Positions 1 through 10,875 of a DNA stretch of 64,000 nucleotides are shown piece by piece; the stretch's first letter is position 1; each line of letters opens with the position of its first letter. The notes under the pieces were generated by a model, which saw only the letters and a program-made list of their open reading frames with translations, was not told where the DNA came from and made no database searches. The position numbers and the translations under genes are program-made. The stretch spans positions 1,302,001 to 1,366,000 of the forward strand of contig OX638369.1 of assembly GCA_951812925.1 (NCBI GenBank). The letters run 5' to 3'. This DNA comes from Calliopum simillimum. Its lineage: Eukaryota; Arthropoda; Insecta; Diptera; Lauxaniidae.

Positions 1-957
1 TTTGATTATTTTATACAGTGTCGTAGAAGGATAGTTTTTTTATTTTCTTTACTCGATTTTCAATTAAACTGGACTTTTTAAAATTATTCAATCGGTTGCT
101 TTAGGGTTAATACAACAGCAAAATAGATAAGTAAGGAAACACCATGTCCGTGGTTGAAGGGTGCTGGGTGTGGCCGAAATTTACTACCCTTAACGTTCTT
201 TGCCTCGAATACTTGTTCAATGTCTCACAAATTCCGATATAACGTACATTTCACCCTTGACATGCGGTGAGAGAGAGCGTAAAGTGCGAGAGTAAAATCA
301 TTTAATTTTTTCAATATGGAAGCAACGAAGTAGGCGGAGCTACGCTCAGCACTGGTTGGTATTTGTGAAACATGAAGCTCCGGATTAGAAGCCGTCAAAC
401 GAGTTGTTAATGCGTTCGTTATGTTAATGGACTACTGCAAAACAGTTTCGGATTTCGTCGAGGAAGGGTTCTCGCTACAGTTCACTGCGTTTTACTCAAA
501 TAAGTCTCGCATCGTTGTATCGTTTTTATCGTTGTTAGTGAATTCAAGTCAATTGTGCGCGTTAAGTAAACGATTTGCGTAGGCACAGAAGCAATCAATC
601 TCGAATTTAAAGACGAACAGTGCTAATAAAAGCTTGCGTGGTAGTGACCAAAAAAAGTGTCGTCGATTCGTTATATGTCGCGTGTTCTCTAGAAAACTTT
701 TACGCGAAAGCATTGGTCGGTTGTGTTGCCGAAACTTTTGTTTTAAAAGTTTTTTAAAATTTTCCAAAATTCTGTCCTCACTGTGGACCACTCCGACCCA
801 ACTTGTTGGTGGTCTGGAGTCTGCAAAGGGTATCAAAAATCCGACAAATTTTAAAATAACCGTGGTTAGTACGCCAAGTCCTTCACCCACATCGCCACCG
901 CTGACGCCACCACCGGGTACAAGTACCCCGAACTCATTTCATTCCTCTTTGGGCAAC
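1..957 (+). promoter_or_regulatory. Gsc: Gsc upstream region and 5' leader
   Basis: Non-coding sequence upstream of the first in-frame ATG of Gsc. I see no TATA box at a convincing distance and do not assign a start site. It holds a GAGA-like run (about 268-278) and a GGATTA hexamer at 382-387, the core bound by K50 homeodomains such as Bicoid and Goosecoid. From 634 to 957 the frame that leads into the Gsc ATG stays open without any ATG, and its later part would encode a Pro/Ser/Thr-rich stretch. It may be leader, or coding from an unseen upstream exon. Promoter placement is inference. Confidence 0.4.
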
Positions 958-1705
958 ATGGTTGAGACCACTGTCCTGTCTCCAACAAGTGGAGGCATCA
1001 CAATTAAGCGATGCCCCTCCGCGAGCCCTATTAGAGAGCATCAGCTGCAGATCCAACAGCAGCAACATAATCAACTGCAGCAACATCTGCAACAGCAGCA
1101 GCAACAGTTGCAGCACAGCATTAACAACAATAGCAACGGCGGCGTACGTCATATCACACGATCCCCGCCGACTCCAAATGCTGCCTACCTTACCACCGCT
1201 ATGCTGCTTAACTCGCAACAATGTGGCTACTTGGGTCAGCGTCTTCAATCGGTCTTCCAGAATCATCAGCAACAGCAGCAACATCACCTGCATTCACAAA
1301 CATCAGCGTCCTCGGACGATGGCTCACAATCGGGTGTCACCATCTTAGACGATGATCGTCCACCCTCTTTGTTGAGTCGCACGCAAACTGCCGCCGGTAC
1401 CGCAACCGTTGCAGCAGCAGCCGCTTCTCTTTTCACTATCGATAGCATACTGGGATCGAGATCAGCGGCTGCGGTAGCCAGCAGTAATAATAACAACAAC
1501 AATGGCAATATGAACAACAACAATAATGTTATTAAGCGTTCCACCGATTCACCAGCGTCACCAAGTTCAAACTCGAGCTCGGCGGCCACAAGCCCAATAC
1601 GCCCTCAACGGGTTCCTGCAATGCTACAGCATCCCGGGTTGCATCTAGGACATTTGGCAGCGGCCGCAGCGACGGGGTTTGCTGCATCACCATCAGATTT
1701 TTTAG
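958..1705 (+). CDS. Gsc: Goosecoid homeobox protein, coding exon 1
   Basis: First coding exon of a goosecoid orthologue, a nuclear K50 paired-like homeodomain transcription factor that acts mainly as a repressor. The start is the first in-frame ATG (958), giving MVETT, which resembles the fly Gsc N-terminus as I remember it. Residues about 28-50 are Gln-rich. A conserved block containing [25 protein letters not shown] residues lies around 80-100. FTIDSILG at residues 159-166 (1432-1455) is the goosecoid-engrailed homology motif, known in this family to recruit the Groucho corepressor. Ala-, Asn- and Ser-rich low-complexity stretches follow. The exon ends at a donor, AG|GTAAAA, after the first base of codon 250 (phase 1). 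Reading through the donor gives a Lys-rich tail and a stop at 1764, which I take as intron. The joined protein is 457 residues. Confidence 0.93.
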
Positions 1706-2090
1706 GTAAAAGAAAAAGAAATCTTTACAAAGGTTCTTCGTCCAAGTCCAAAAGGACTTATTGAGGTTGACATTTTTATTGTTTTAAATCACATTGCTCA
1801 TGGTTTGCGGGCATTATAGATACCACGATAATATAAACCAATTAATTTTAGAGTGCACCTTATAAACAAAAAGGTGGTGCAAAATTAGCCCTTTATTTTA
1901 AATTTGTTACAACTTATTTTTTCTTTAAAAGTTTTTTCAATTTTACTGTTGTTTTTCTACAGTAGATGTATGAAGAATTTTAACTGATAAATTTTCAAAG
2001 ACTTTTTGTAAAGTTTGAGATTTTATGTAACTGATTTCGTAGTGAATATTTGTTTTCAGTTGAGGAGCAGATAAATCCGCTAGCGTGATG
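1706..2090. other. Start of Gsc intron 1, no element recognised
   Basis: AT-rich intronic sequence. The first bases read on in frame from exon 1 to a stop at 1764. I see no gene or repeat here. Confidence 0.4.
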
Positions 2091-2112
2091 GCCAAGGGAA
2101 GTCTTTGCCTAG

Positions 2113-2190
2113 CACTGTCCAAAGCCTATGCCCGTGGGCACTTGAGCTTGTGTGCTTAAAAGCTTTTCGTTTACGTATTTTATTATAGAC
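2113..2190 (+). mobile_element. hAT-like terminal repeat fragment, left part
   Basis: From CACTGTCC and a GCCCGTGGGC palindrome this matches, with divergence, the repeat beginning near 42990 (same order: GCCCGYGGGC, then TGTGCTTAAAAGCTT, then ACGTATT). The continuation of that repeat (AGCGTT.. then CTGCGTCAC.. GCTTGC) resumes at 4363. The two halves are therefore one repeat split by the insertion at 2191-4362. Confidence 0.5.
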
Positions 2191-2219
2191 TAGCTGTTTT
2201 ACCCGGCGTTGCACGGGTT

Positions 2220-3115
2220 TTAATAAAAAGCCAGATTGCACTAAAAAGCTAATAACGAAAGCGAATAAGATCCAATATATCGAAAAGGTCCAAAAGTTTC
2301 GAAAAACATTAAAACACATCGAAGAAATCGGATGAAGTCCAAGTTTATCAAAAAACATCCTATATATCGGTAACAGTTCAAATACATATATCGAAAAACA
2401 TCCAATACATACATATATCAAAAGAAGTTTAAAAGTTTCGAAAAATAGGGGAAAAAAAAAAAAAAATTTGCGAAAAACGTACAAAATATCGGTAAAAGTC
2501 CAAAAATGTCGAAAAACATCCTACATATCGTTAAAAGCCCAAAATTATTGGAAAACATTGAAGAAATCGGTGAAAGTCCGAATCCATATATCGAAAAATA
2601 TTCAATATATCGAAAAGGGTCCAAAAGTTTCGGAAAATATTGAAACACAACGAAGAAATCGGTGAAGTCCAAGTTAATAGAAAAACAACCAAAATATCGG
2701 TTGAAGTCCAAAAATGTCGAAAAACATCCTATATATCGGTAAAGGTCCGAAGGTTTTGAAAAATATTGAAACACATCAAAGAAATCGGCATAAGTCTAAG
2801 TTTATCGAAAAACATCCAAAATATCGGTAGAATTACAAAAAAGAAATAGAAAAACATCCTATATATCGGTAAAAGCCCAAAAGTTTTGAAAAATATTGAA
2901 ACACATTGAAGAAATCGGTAAAAGTCTAAAAACAAAACATCCAATATATCGAAAAAAATCAAAAGTTTCGAAAAATAGTGAAATATGCACATTGAAGAAA
3001 TTGGTCAAGGTCCTAGTGTTTCGAAAAACTTCCAAATTATCGAAAAAAGAATTGGAAAATATTGAAAAACATGTAAAACGTCGTTAAAAGTCCAAAAATA
3101 TTGAAAATATTGAGT
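2220..3115. repeat. Degenerate minisatellite array
   Basis: About 0.9 kb of diverged units of roughly 30-40 bases built on ATCGAAAAACATCC, ATATATCGGTAAAAGTCC and TTTCGAAAAATATTGAAACACAT. The blocks recur in changing order, giving a higher-order period near 110-120 bases. Long reading frames on both strands (for example 2080-2484 and 2418-2774, minus) arise because the units lack stops, and are not genes. Confidence 0.75.
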
Positions 3116-3184
3116 TGGCATCACTGACGAAATCACTCTCATTTTTGCTCTCATCAACAACACAACATCAAAAATAAAAAAAAC

Positions 3185-4085
3185 TAGTAAGGGTGGTATC
3201 TTTAGCCTGGCCAAAAACTAAATACCCTACACTGCATTTCAAGTACTCGGATATTATTAAACATTTAGTTGATAAATACTATCCAATATACGTATTCTTG
3301 TACATACAAGTTTTTAATAAAATAAATTGTTGAATTCTTCCGTAACCTCTAGGAGAGTATATGAATAAATTGCTTATATGGGGAGTGCCACGCCCTCTCC
3401 GAGCTTACCTAGATTTTGCGTAGAGCTTGTATTTATTGTTCTGAGTGTTAGAGTAAAGTTCGGATGATGTTTCTTAAAAAAATTTTTCAGTATAGCATTT
3501 TCAAACTTTCGGTCATATGGGAGGTGCCACGCCCTCTAGTCCTAGTCCTACTTTCTGCTCAGAGTTTGCAATTAATGCTCTTAGTATTTGAGTGAAATTA
3601 AGTTGGATTATCTCAAAAAACGCCTTCAGTATAACATTTTGAAACTTTTGTTTATATAGGAGGTGCCACGCCCTCTAGTCCGAATTTGCCTAGTTTTTGC
3701 TCAGAACTTGTACTTACTATCTCTAGTACTTATGTGTATTTTGCTTGTTATTGCAAATAATGCTCTTATTATCACATTTTGAATATATTTTTTGTATGGG
3801 CGGTAGGCGTGTCCGTTGACCGATTTCGTTCATTTTCAATTCCCCGAGCTAACTTTTAAATTTAAATTTTATTAAATTATCTTGCGCAGTTTTCCCAAAA
3901 AATGTATTTCCACACACAGCCGTTACCCAGCCACCCAGCCAGACAGACGGACATGGCTATATCGACTCAGGAGGTGACGCTGATCAAGAATATATATACT
4001 TTTTCATACCTGCCACGCCTCCTTCTCTGCGTTACAAACGGAAGGACAAAGTGAATATACCCTGGGTGTAGGGTATAAAAACAAT
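3185..4085 (+). mobile_element. DINE-1/Helentron-like repeat with 139-bp internal repeats
   Basis: Begins ACTAGTAAGGGTGGTATC and TACCCTACA, ends with GGGTATAAAA. It contains three copies of GTGCCACGCCCTCT at 3385, 3524 and 3663, exactly 139 bases apart, each within a diverged repeat unit. Towards the end come a GTCY-type microsatellite (CAGCCAGACAGACGGAC), CATGGCTATATCGACTC and TGATCAAGAATATATATACT. This order, GTCY repeat then GATCAAGAATATATATACTT then a TATACCC-like end, is what I know from the DINE-1/INE-1 family of flies. The assignment is by recalled resemblance. Confidence 0.55.
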
Positions 4086-4362
4086 AAATGAAAGAGACGG
4101 AAAAGACAACAACAACACATGGCACAGCAAGCTATAGCGACTGAAATGCAAACGATCAATTTTATGCAAGCATTGAATTTTTTACTAAAGAAAAAAAGGT
4201 TTATCTTATAAAAACAAAAAAAAAATAAGTATACAATCCTGTTCCTTACCACACGTAGAACATTTTTAAAAAAAATTATTAGAATCGGTTCGGTATATTT
4301 TGCACCAAATCGTTACATAGGGTTTTCATATAAGCAATTTTATATAAATATATAGTATAGAC

Positions 4363-4790
4363 AAGCGTTCAACTGTGTCTGTATTCGTGCAGATCTGCGT
4401 CACTTGCTTGCAGCTTATGCAAAATATTAAAGCTTTTAATGAGGTTTCATGCCTTGACAAAATGCGTTTGTGTTGAGTTTGGTCATCACTAATCTATACT
4501 ATTGAAACTTTTGTTGTGGGTTGTGTCGATATTGAGCAACAGTCATAACAGTGGGACAAGAGACAGTCGTTCTTATAAATTTTTAATTGTTTAGCTGGAG
4601 CGATGAGTGATCTGATGCAAAAGTTTCAAATAAAAATTTTCTCTTAAAAGGTCTGTTTTTTTATTAAAAATCTGGTATTAACTTTTAATAAGTCGATGAA
4701 TATATAGTGCGCTCGCGATAATATGAACTAAACAAAACCAAGACTTTTGCGAGATTGTTCATGTTTATGAAAGGCAGTGAGGGTATACCT
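4363..4790. other. hAT-like repeat continuation, then unassigned DNA
   Basis: 4363 to about 4440 continues the split hAT-like repeat (compare 43075-43145). The rest is AT-rich intron with no recognised feature. Confidence 0.4.
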
Positions 4791-4791
4791 T

Positions 4792-5460
4792 AAACTTAAT
4801 TTTAGAAAAAAATTTTTTTCAACGTCATTTTTAATAAACTTTTCAAAAAAAAAAAAAAAACAATTTACACTTGTTCCTTGGATGATTTTAAGCATTTTAT
4901 GCCATGGGCACATTTTTGTACGATGCCTCCCTCTTGAGTAAAAAGCGTTTTGCCCTTCCCAGGGCTGCATTACTATGTTTCAAACGTTATGTCATAGAGC
5001 CTGCTGGCCCAAAAAAGTCTTAACATGTCTGGTCTTGAAGGTTTTTAAGAGCTCTTTTGAATGAAATCTTGTAAATTAAAAAATGTTCATTTCGTTTAAA
5101 GCACGATGACTTTTTTCTTTGAAAAACCGTAAAATTTCGCCTTCTTAGGGCAGTTTTTCTTTTTTTAAGAAGTGTAAAATTTTTTTTGTCAAAATTACAA
5201 CGTAGGTTTTAAAGTTCATTAAAAAGCAAACAAAATTAATGTTTTTAAGTTACTCTAAAACAAATTTTTCAAATTGTTTGACAACATTTTATAATTAATG
5301 CTAAAAAAAAAATAATAAAAATATATTTCTGCTTTGAGCCACCTTTAAATATGAATTTAAAAATCTGAAAATTTTTTTGGGATATTCTGTCATGATGTAG
5401 ATCGTGATACCAAAGTATATCTTGGAAATTCGAAAAATTTTTTTTTTTTGAACAGCCCTA
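4792..5460 (+). mobile_element. Family B foldback element, right half only
   Basis: Matches the central spacer and right arm of the complete family B element (about 11495-12154), including the block around GCCATGGGCAC, TAAGAAGTGTAAAA and the terminal GAACAGCCCTA at 5450-5460. The left arm is missing, so no target duplication can be scored. Frames seen on the minus strand here (4728-4970) are spurious. Confidence 0.8.
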
Positions 5461-6340
5461 TCCAACACAAACAAAACAGATTTAGAAATAAATTCGTAAT
5501 CTGATGAAAGTGAAGAAAGATTATGCTCAAATTTTGAACAAAGTTCATATTTTGGTCAATGGTAGAAAAAAAGTCCGTTATTTACCAAGTTCATTGTTTT
5601 CAAGAAGAGACTACTCAATCGACGGGAGTAATGGCCAGCAATAAGATAAAAAAAAGAAAAATCTCAAAAGCTTCCAGAAGAGCGTGCCGCTTTTGAAATT
5701 ACTTTTTTCATACAAAAATGTATGGGGAAAAGTCTTCATTGCGTGCCGCTTTTGAAATTACTTTTTTCATACAAAAATGTATGGGGAAAAGTCTTCACTC
5801 GGTGTTTTCCATGGTATTAAAGTCTAGTTAAGTTATAGGAAAATTCTAAAAATGAGGTTGTTTTAAGTAAGTCATGCATGATAAAATTTCTTCTTGTTTT
5901 AGGACCCTGAACAATGGGCTCCAATGGGTCTTAATTTGAAGAAATTAAAAAAAAAAAATGAGTATCCGGGATGTCTTTAGAGTAAAAAATGCAAACCGGT
6001 GATGTCCTTCAGGAGATATTGAATTTTGGTGAATATTTTAAAAAAATTTAATTTTTGCGTATTAAAACAAAATAAACACATGCAAGACTAGTCTTCTTTA
6101 GATGTACTTTTTGATGCTGAATCTGAAAGCAGAATTGCTCTATCTCATCAGGTTTTTGAGATATCTTAATACAAATCTTGCAAAATCCTTTTTTTTGAAA
6201 TTTTTAAAATGGTCATAACTTTGCGAATACAAATTGCAGATGACTATTCTGTAGCTCATTTAAAAGATATAGATTAGGACTAAATAAAATCTAAAGAAAA
6301 GAGCGAAAACGTTTTGTGCAGCGTGTACAAAACTTCCATA
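5461..6340. repeat. Unassigned AT-rich repeat-like DNA with a 59-bp tandem duplication
   Basis: Two near-identical 59-base units at 5682-5740 and 5741-5799, each starting GCGTGCCGCTTTTGAAATTA and ending near AGTCTTCA. The surrounding DNA has phrases typical of the foldback families (runs such as GAGATATC and GTCATAACTTTG) but I could not delimit an element. Confidence 0.6.
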
Positions 6341-6344
6341 ATTG

Positions 6345-6605
6345 ATACGCGGCAGGCATGTTCTTGAAACCGATTTCGCTTATTTTCAAACTTCCACGTT
6401 ATCTTTGACAATGAATGCAGTTTTGAACTTTTCATTGAATTGTCTTGCTTGCACAAAATATTAAAATGATTTCCACCGACAGCCAACCAGATGGACCGAT
6501 AGACGAACATAGCTCCACCGATTGAAGAGCAGACGCTGATCAACAATACATACATTTTTTCATACTTGCCACACCTCCTGCTCTGCGTTGCAAATGGAAT
6601 GACAA
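6345..6605 (+). mobile_element. DINE-1-like repeat, diverged 3' part
   Basis: Same order as 3830-4050 but diverged: CCGATTTCGCTTATTTTCAA, a degenerate GTCY-like stretch (CAGCCAACCAGATGGACC), CGCTGATCAACAATACATAC, TTTTTCATACTTGCCACACC and CTGCGTTGCAAATGGAA. Confidence 0.5.
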
Positions 6606-8592
6606 TGAAAAATGTTTTTAAACATTATGGGGGTTATCCTGAATCAATATTGTCGGGGAATTTTTCTCAGGCTGCCGTGCATTCGCTATAGTATTTTGAA
6701 TATAGGAAATATATTTTGAGCAATATTTTATTCATGTGACCATCTAGCTAGTCCGGTTATCCCAACTATTGCATACTTTTTCATAGAAAGCTGGACGAAT
6801 ATCATTAATAACTCAATCGATGGTGACTTTGAGTCTATCAAGTCTTCGTGGTTTATCTGGATAAACCAATTACCTAACATACCCCCACAAAAAATAGTCT
6901 TAAGTTGTTAAATCACATGATTTAATGAATGAAAACAAAAAACATCTAGCCTAGCCCTATATCGAAGTCCAACGACAGTAACGTTGTTGCTAAAATCATT
7001 TTTATTATAAATAAAATTATGGACCGATGACCCCACCTGCGTGAAATGCAAACCATTCATTTCTCTGGAAACGAGTATAATAGATTTCTTCAAATACGGC
7101 AAAATAGTTTGCTAACATTCAACTAGAAATGTGATTCATCCAAAATCATTAGTGGATCACTTCAAGCTGTTTTAATCCTCAATCAAATACTTAGAAAATT
7201 GGAATTGGATCTTAAATGGTTGTAATCTGTTGAAGTTGTTCATTTGTAAAGCGATCCATGATGATTTTTGTGTTTGCAATGATCAGATATACCTATGGGA
7301 TGCAATCTCCACTGAGAAATGCATCACACCTATTGAAAGACCCTGTTTATATCTCAGTTATACGGCTTGTTAGTAAATATCAAATACTGAAGTGGACCTT
7401 TGGTTGGTTATTGTCTAATATCGGTACGAGTAGGTACACAAAACTAAATTATTTTCTCTGTTTATCCAACTAAATTGTAAAACTAAACATTGTGTTTCTT
7501 TTTTTGATTTTTGTGTAAAATTACCTTCCTAAAATCGATTACATACTGGCTTTAGTTTTAGATAGAAAAAAGTGTGAAATGGGGGAAAAATACCAAAACT
7601 TAAAGTGTCGGTCTTAAAAGCTCAAACTCGTAAAAATTTAAGGAATGAAAAATATTTTTTATTTAAAATTTTAAGCCGCTCTGGTACCATCACCCCTTAG
7701 TTAATGTAGAGCCCATCACAGGCACTCATGCATTCAAATGGCTTCAGTAAAACACCTTTAGGGTTTTTTCTGCTGATATTTAAAATTTCTAAAGATTTTA
7801 ACGGATTTCGTGCGCTTCATGAAAATGTGTGTGTGTGTGTGTGTTTCAAAAACACAAATAAAATCAAAAAATTACGCCAAAATAAGCAATGAACCGTTAA
7901 AGATGATTTTTTTTTTTTCAGATTTAGCAAGCAGATTTGCATTTGTAGACGTCAAAAATTGAAATACAAAGGTTTCAAATTTCGAAGCTGCCTCAATAAT
8001 GTATTTTTTTATGATTTAATATCGTTGTAGTTGTTGTAACGATTACTTGACATGCATTGAAATTTTTTTGATAAAACCTCTCGGCAGACGCGCCGTTATC
8101 ACCCCCACCCAAAGGATGGAAGATGGATTTAACTTAGGTCGGTCAGGCAGAAGACCGAAATTTTATTTTGAATTTTTGGGTGGAGGAAAAAATAATTTTG
8201 CATTGCGTATTCAATTTATGAGCAGTGGTGCTCCGTTGAAACTTTAGCCTTTTAACATTTTCTGTTTGTCCAGATAAAACTTCTGGCTGTCCGTGGTACT
8301 GCACAGCGTTGAATATTTATTATATGCGAGTTTCTAAACTTTTTGCAACTTGCAGTGTCTCTATGAAATAAAAACCATCCTGCGCACAGTCATATTGAAA
8401 AAGCAAGTTGTAGCATTTGCTAAAAGGATGTGTCGGGACACACGCATTTTTAAGGATTTCAAGATGGATTTTTTGCATTGCTCTCTTTGTAGTATCAAGT
8501 TTTCATATCATATTAAATGAAAATTCATAACGCTATGCTTTCATTAATATTTACTTGTTTAACATTCGGTTTTTATTGTTTTTTATCCACAG
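6606..8592. other. Rest of Gsc intron 1
   Basis: AT-rich intron. A (GT)n microsatellite of about nine units lies at 7827-7844. No convincing exon or transposon end was seen. The last bases form the pyrimidine tract and acceptor of exon 2. Confidence 0.4.
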
Positions 8593-8927
8593 TTGCATAT
8601 CCGAATTTTTACCCAAACTACATGCATGCCGCGGCTGTGGCTCATGTGGCAGCCGCTCAAATGCAGGCACACGTCAGTGGCCATAGCGCCGCTTTGACTC
8701 ACAATCATCCACACCATGCGCATCAACTGCACCACGCTCATCATGCGCATCATATGGCGCACTTGGGTCATGGGCCCCCACCGAAACGAAAACGTCGCCA
8801 TCGAACGATTTTTACCGAAGAACAACTGGAGCAGCTGGAAGCTACTTTCGACAAGACTCACTATCCAGATGTAGTGTTGAGGGAGCAGTTGGCGCTCAAG
8901 GTGGACTTAAAGGAAGAGAGGGTAGAG
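8593..8927 (+). CDS. Gsc: Goosecoid homeobox protein, coding exon 2
   Basis: Second coding exon, residues 250 (split Val) to 361. The acceptor is a pyrimidine-rich tract ending CACAG at 8592. Joining it to exon 1 keeps the frame and gives [13 protein letters not shown]. The exon encodes a His/Ala-rich segment (about residues 260-312), a basic KRKRR run, and homeodomain residues 1-46 (residues 316-361, starting at 8790) with arm, helix 1 and helix 2. It ends GAG|GTGAGT in phase 0, between homeodomain positions 46 and 47, a known intron site of paired-class homeobox genes. Retention of the next intron would stop at 8958 and lose recognition helix 3. Base composition and codon use are clearly less AT-biased than the flanking introns. 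Confidence 0.95.
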
Positions 8928-9001
8928 GTGAGTTTCATACATACATGCCGAAAAATATGATTTTAAATTGTTAGAATATCTTTTTGGGAATGCGGTTAAA
9001 C

Positions 9002-9009
9002 GTGTACAT
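9002..9009. repeat. Target duplication GTGTACAT, first of three
   Basis: Exact 8-mer abutting the left end of family A copy 1. The same 8-mer is at 10868-10875 and 12155-12162. Confidence 0.88.
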
Positions 9010-10867
9010 TAGAGTAATCCAAATTTTGTATGGAAAAACCAAAAGTGTTAAAAAGTCAAGGTGCGCGCCACTTTTCTGAATCCTTGGATCCTGCTGATTA
9101 CAAAAAGTGCTTTGGAACCAAAAAAAAATTGCGTTTAGATATTCCGCAATGAGCTTGAAAGTACTTTTTTAGGAATTTTTAAGTACTTTTTTTAATTTAA
9201 ACGCTATATCTTTCCAAGCAGATAAGGTATTTGCAAAAATTAAATTGAATTTTTGTAAGAATATTTTGAGCCAAAATCTGCATCAATATTAATTAATCTA
9301 CTCTTTCTCAATTTTTTCTAGCAGCACTTTAGACTGCAAAATTTGTTAATTTTTTGAGGTGTTTGCACATTAAAGAACCGATTTTTTTCTTATTTTGTTA
9401 TAGCAAATTTTTTTTTATATTATTTTTTTTTTATGAACTAATTTATCTATCAACTGACTCCAACGACTAAGCCACCAGCTTCACTTTACTTGCTAAAAAC
9501 CGTAAAGTTTAATCAAATTTGGCCAAAAAAAAAACTTTGAGTTTAAAATTTTCATGGTGAAACAGAAACAAAAATAGTCATTTGTGATGTATTTGTTCAT
9601 GAGAATTCTAAATCCGGTCTCAGAATTGCTCTATCTTGTACGGTGTTAGAGATATCCTAACCTAAAAATGCAAAAAACACCGTTTTTGATATTTTTAAAG
9701 CTGTTATATAACGACATGGTAACTTTCAGCTTGGTATTGAAAATAAGGGTGACGGCTTTTTTCTTGAAAACCCAATTTAAATTTAATCGATATCTTTTTG
9801 TTCCTCTGAAATATAGTAAGCAGAAATAATAAAAAAACGTTTTTTTTGCACTTTTTCAACTTTTTAAGTTAGGATAACTCCGAGAATAAAAAAGATATCC
9901 GTATAATTTAAATTGGATTTTAAAGAAGCATACTGTCACTTTTAAACACAATACCATTTTTTGTGCCTGAAAGTAACCTTGACTTGTAATATCACTTTAA
10001 AAAGAGCAAAAACGGTGTTTTTTGTACTTTTATGTTTGAATATCTCCTTAACCATACAAGATGGAGCAATTTTGAGACCAAATTCGAAATCAACATTAAC
10101 AAATACATCGAAAATGGCTATTTTTGTTTATTTTTGACTAATATTTTTTTTTAGTTTTTTTAGAAGATCTATGAAAACTATCTGTCAACCTATTTTGCCA
10201 AAAATAACATGAAGTGCAAAAATTTCGATATTGCAAAGAACGTTGTTTTACTCAGAAGATTAGGAACTAATGATTCTATAAAAAAAGTGGTGTCTTTCGT
10301 CATCCTATTAAGATATCTTATTTTAATGCCTTGAAAACACTAAAATGAATTTTTTTTTAAGTCTAATTTAATTATACTTAATAGTTTTTAGTGAGTAAAA
10401 GTGTTGCCAATAGCTTTGTTGTTGGAATTATTTAAAAGATAAATTAATGCATAAAAATATAAAAATGTTTAAAAAAATTTGCTAGAGCAAAATAAGAAAA
10501 AAATCGATTGTTGAAAGTGCAAGCAACTCAAAAAATTAACAAATTTTTAAGTTTAAAGTGCTGCTAAAAAAAATTGGCAAAAAGTAGATTAACTATTATT
10601 GATGCAGAATATTCAAAATATTCCTAACAAAATGCAATTTAATTTTTGCAAATACTTTATCTGGTTCAAAAGGTATAGCGTTTAAATTAAAAAAAGAACT
10701 CAAAAACTCAAAAATTCCCAAAAGAGTACCTTCAAGCTCGTTGCGGAATATCTAAACGCAATTTTTTTTTGGTTCCAAAGCACTTTTTGTAATCAGCAGG
10801 ATCTTAGGATTCAGAAAAGTCGCGCGCACCTTGACTTTTTAGCACTTTCGGATTTTGGACCACTCTA
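9010..10867. mobile_element. Family A foldback element, copy 1 (hAT-like, 8-bp TSD)
   Basis: A 1858-base inverted-repeat element starting TAGAGTAATCC and ending GGACCACTCTA, flanked on both sides by GTGTACAT (9002-9009 and 10868-10875). The left arm (for example GGTGCGCGCCAC.., CCTTGGATCCTGCTGATTAC, GTGCTTTGGAACC) returns in reverse complement in the right arm (CAAAGCACTTTTTG, CAGCAGGATC, CGCGCGCACCTTGAC). The arms run to a centre near 9830-9880, so almost the whole element is arm. No transposase frame is visible. Ends fit hAT YARNG and the duplication fits nTnnnnAn. A second copy is at 43813-45563. Confidence 0.88.
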
Positions 10868-10875
10868 GTGTACAT
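10868..10875. repeat. Target duplication GTGTACAT, shared middle copy
   Basis: Lies between the right end of A (..CTCTA) and the left end of B (TAGGG..), so it serves as a flank for both. Confidence 0.88.

Larger units (their letters stand above)
2191..4362. mobile_element. 2.2-kb composite insertion with 7-bp target duplication
   Basis: Comparison with the uninterrupted relative at 42990-43145 shows that 2113-2190 and 4363 onward are contiguous there. The 7-mer TATAGAC occurs at both edges (2184-2190 and 4356-4362), as expected for a target-site duplication. The insert begins with a GC-richer TTTTACCCGGCGTTGCACGG segment, contains the minisatellite at about 2220-3115 and the DINE-1-like repeat at about 3185-4085, and ends AT-rich. 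No coding capacity is visible. The class is unknown. Confidence 0.45.

Noticed and set aside
2080..2992. Several minus-strand Phe/Ile/Tyr-rich frames that look like membrane proteins
   Set aside because: They read through a minisatellite whose units lack stops.
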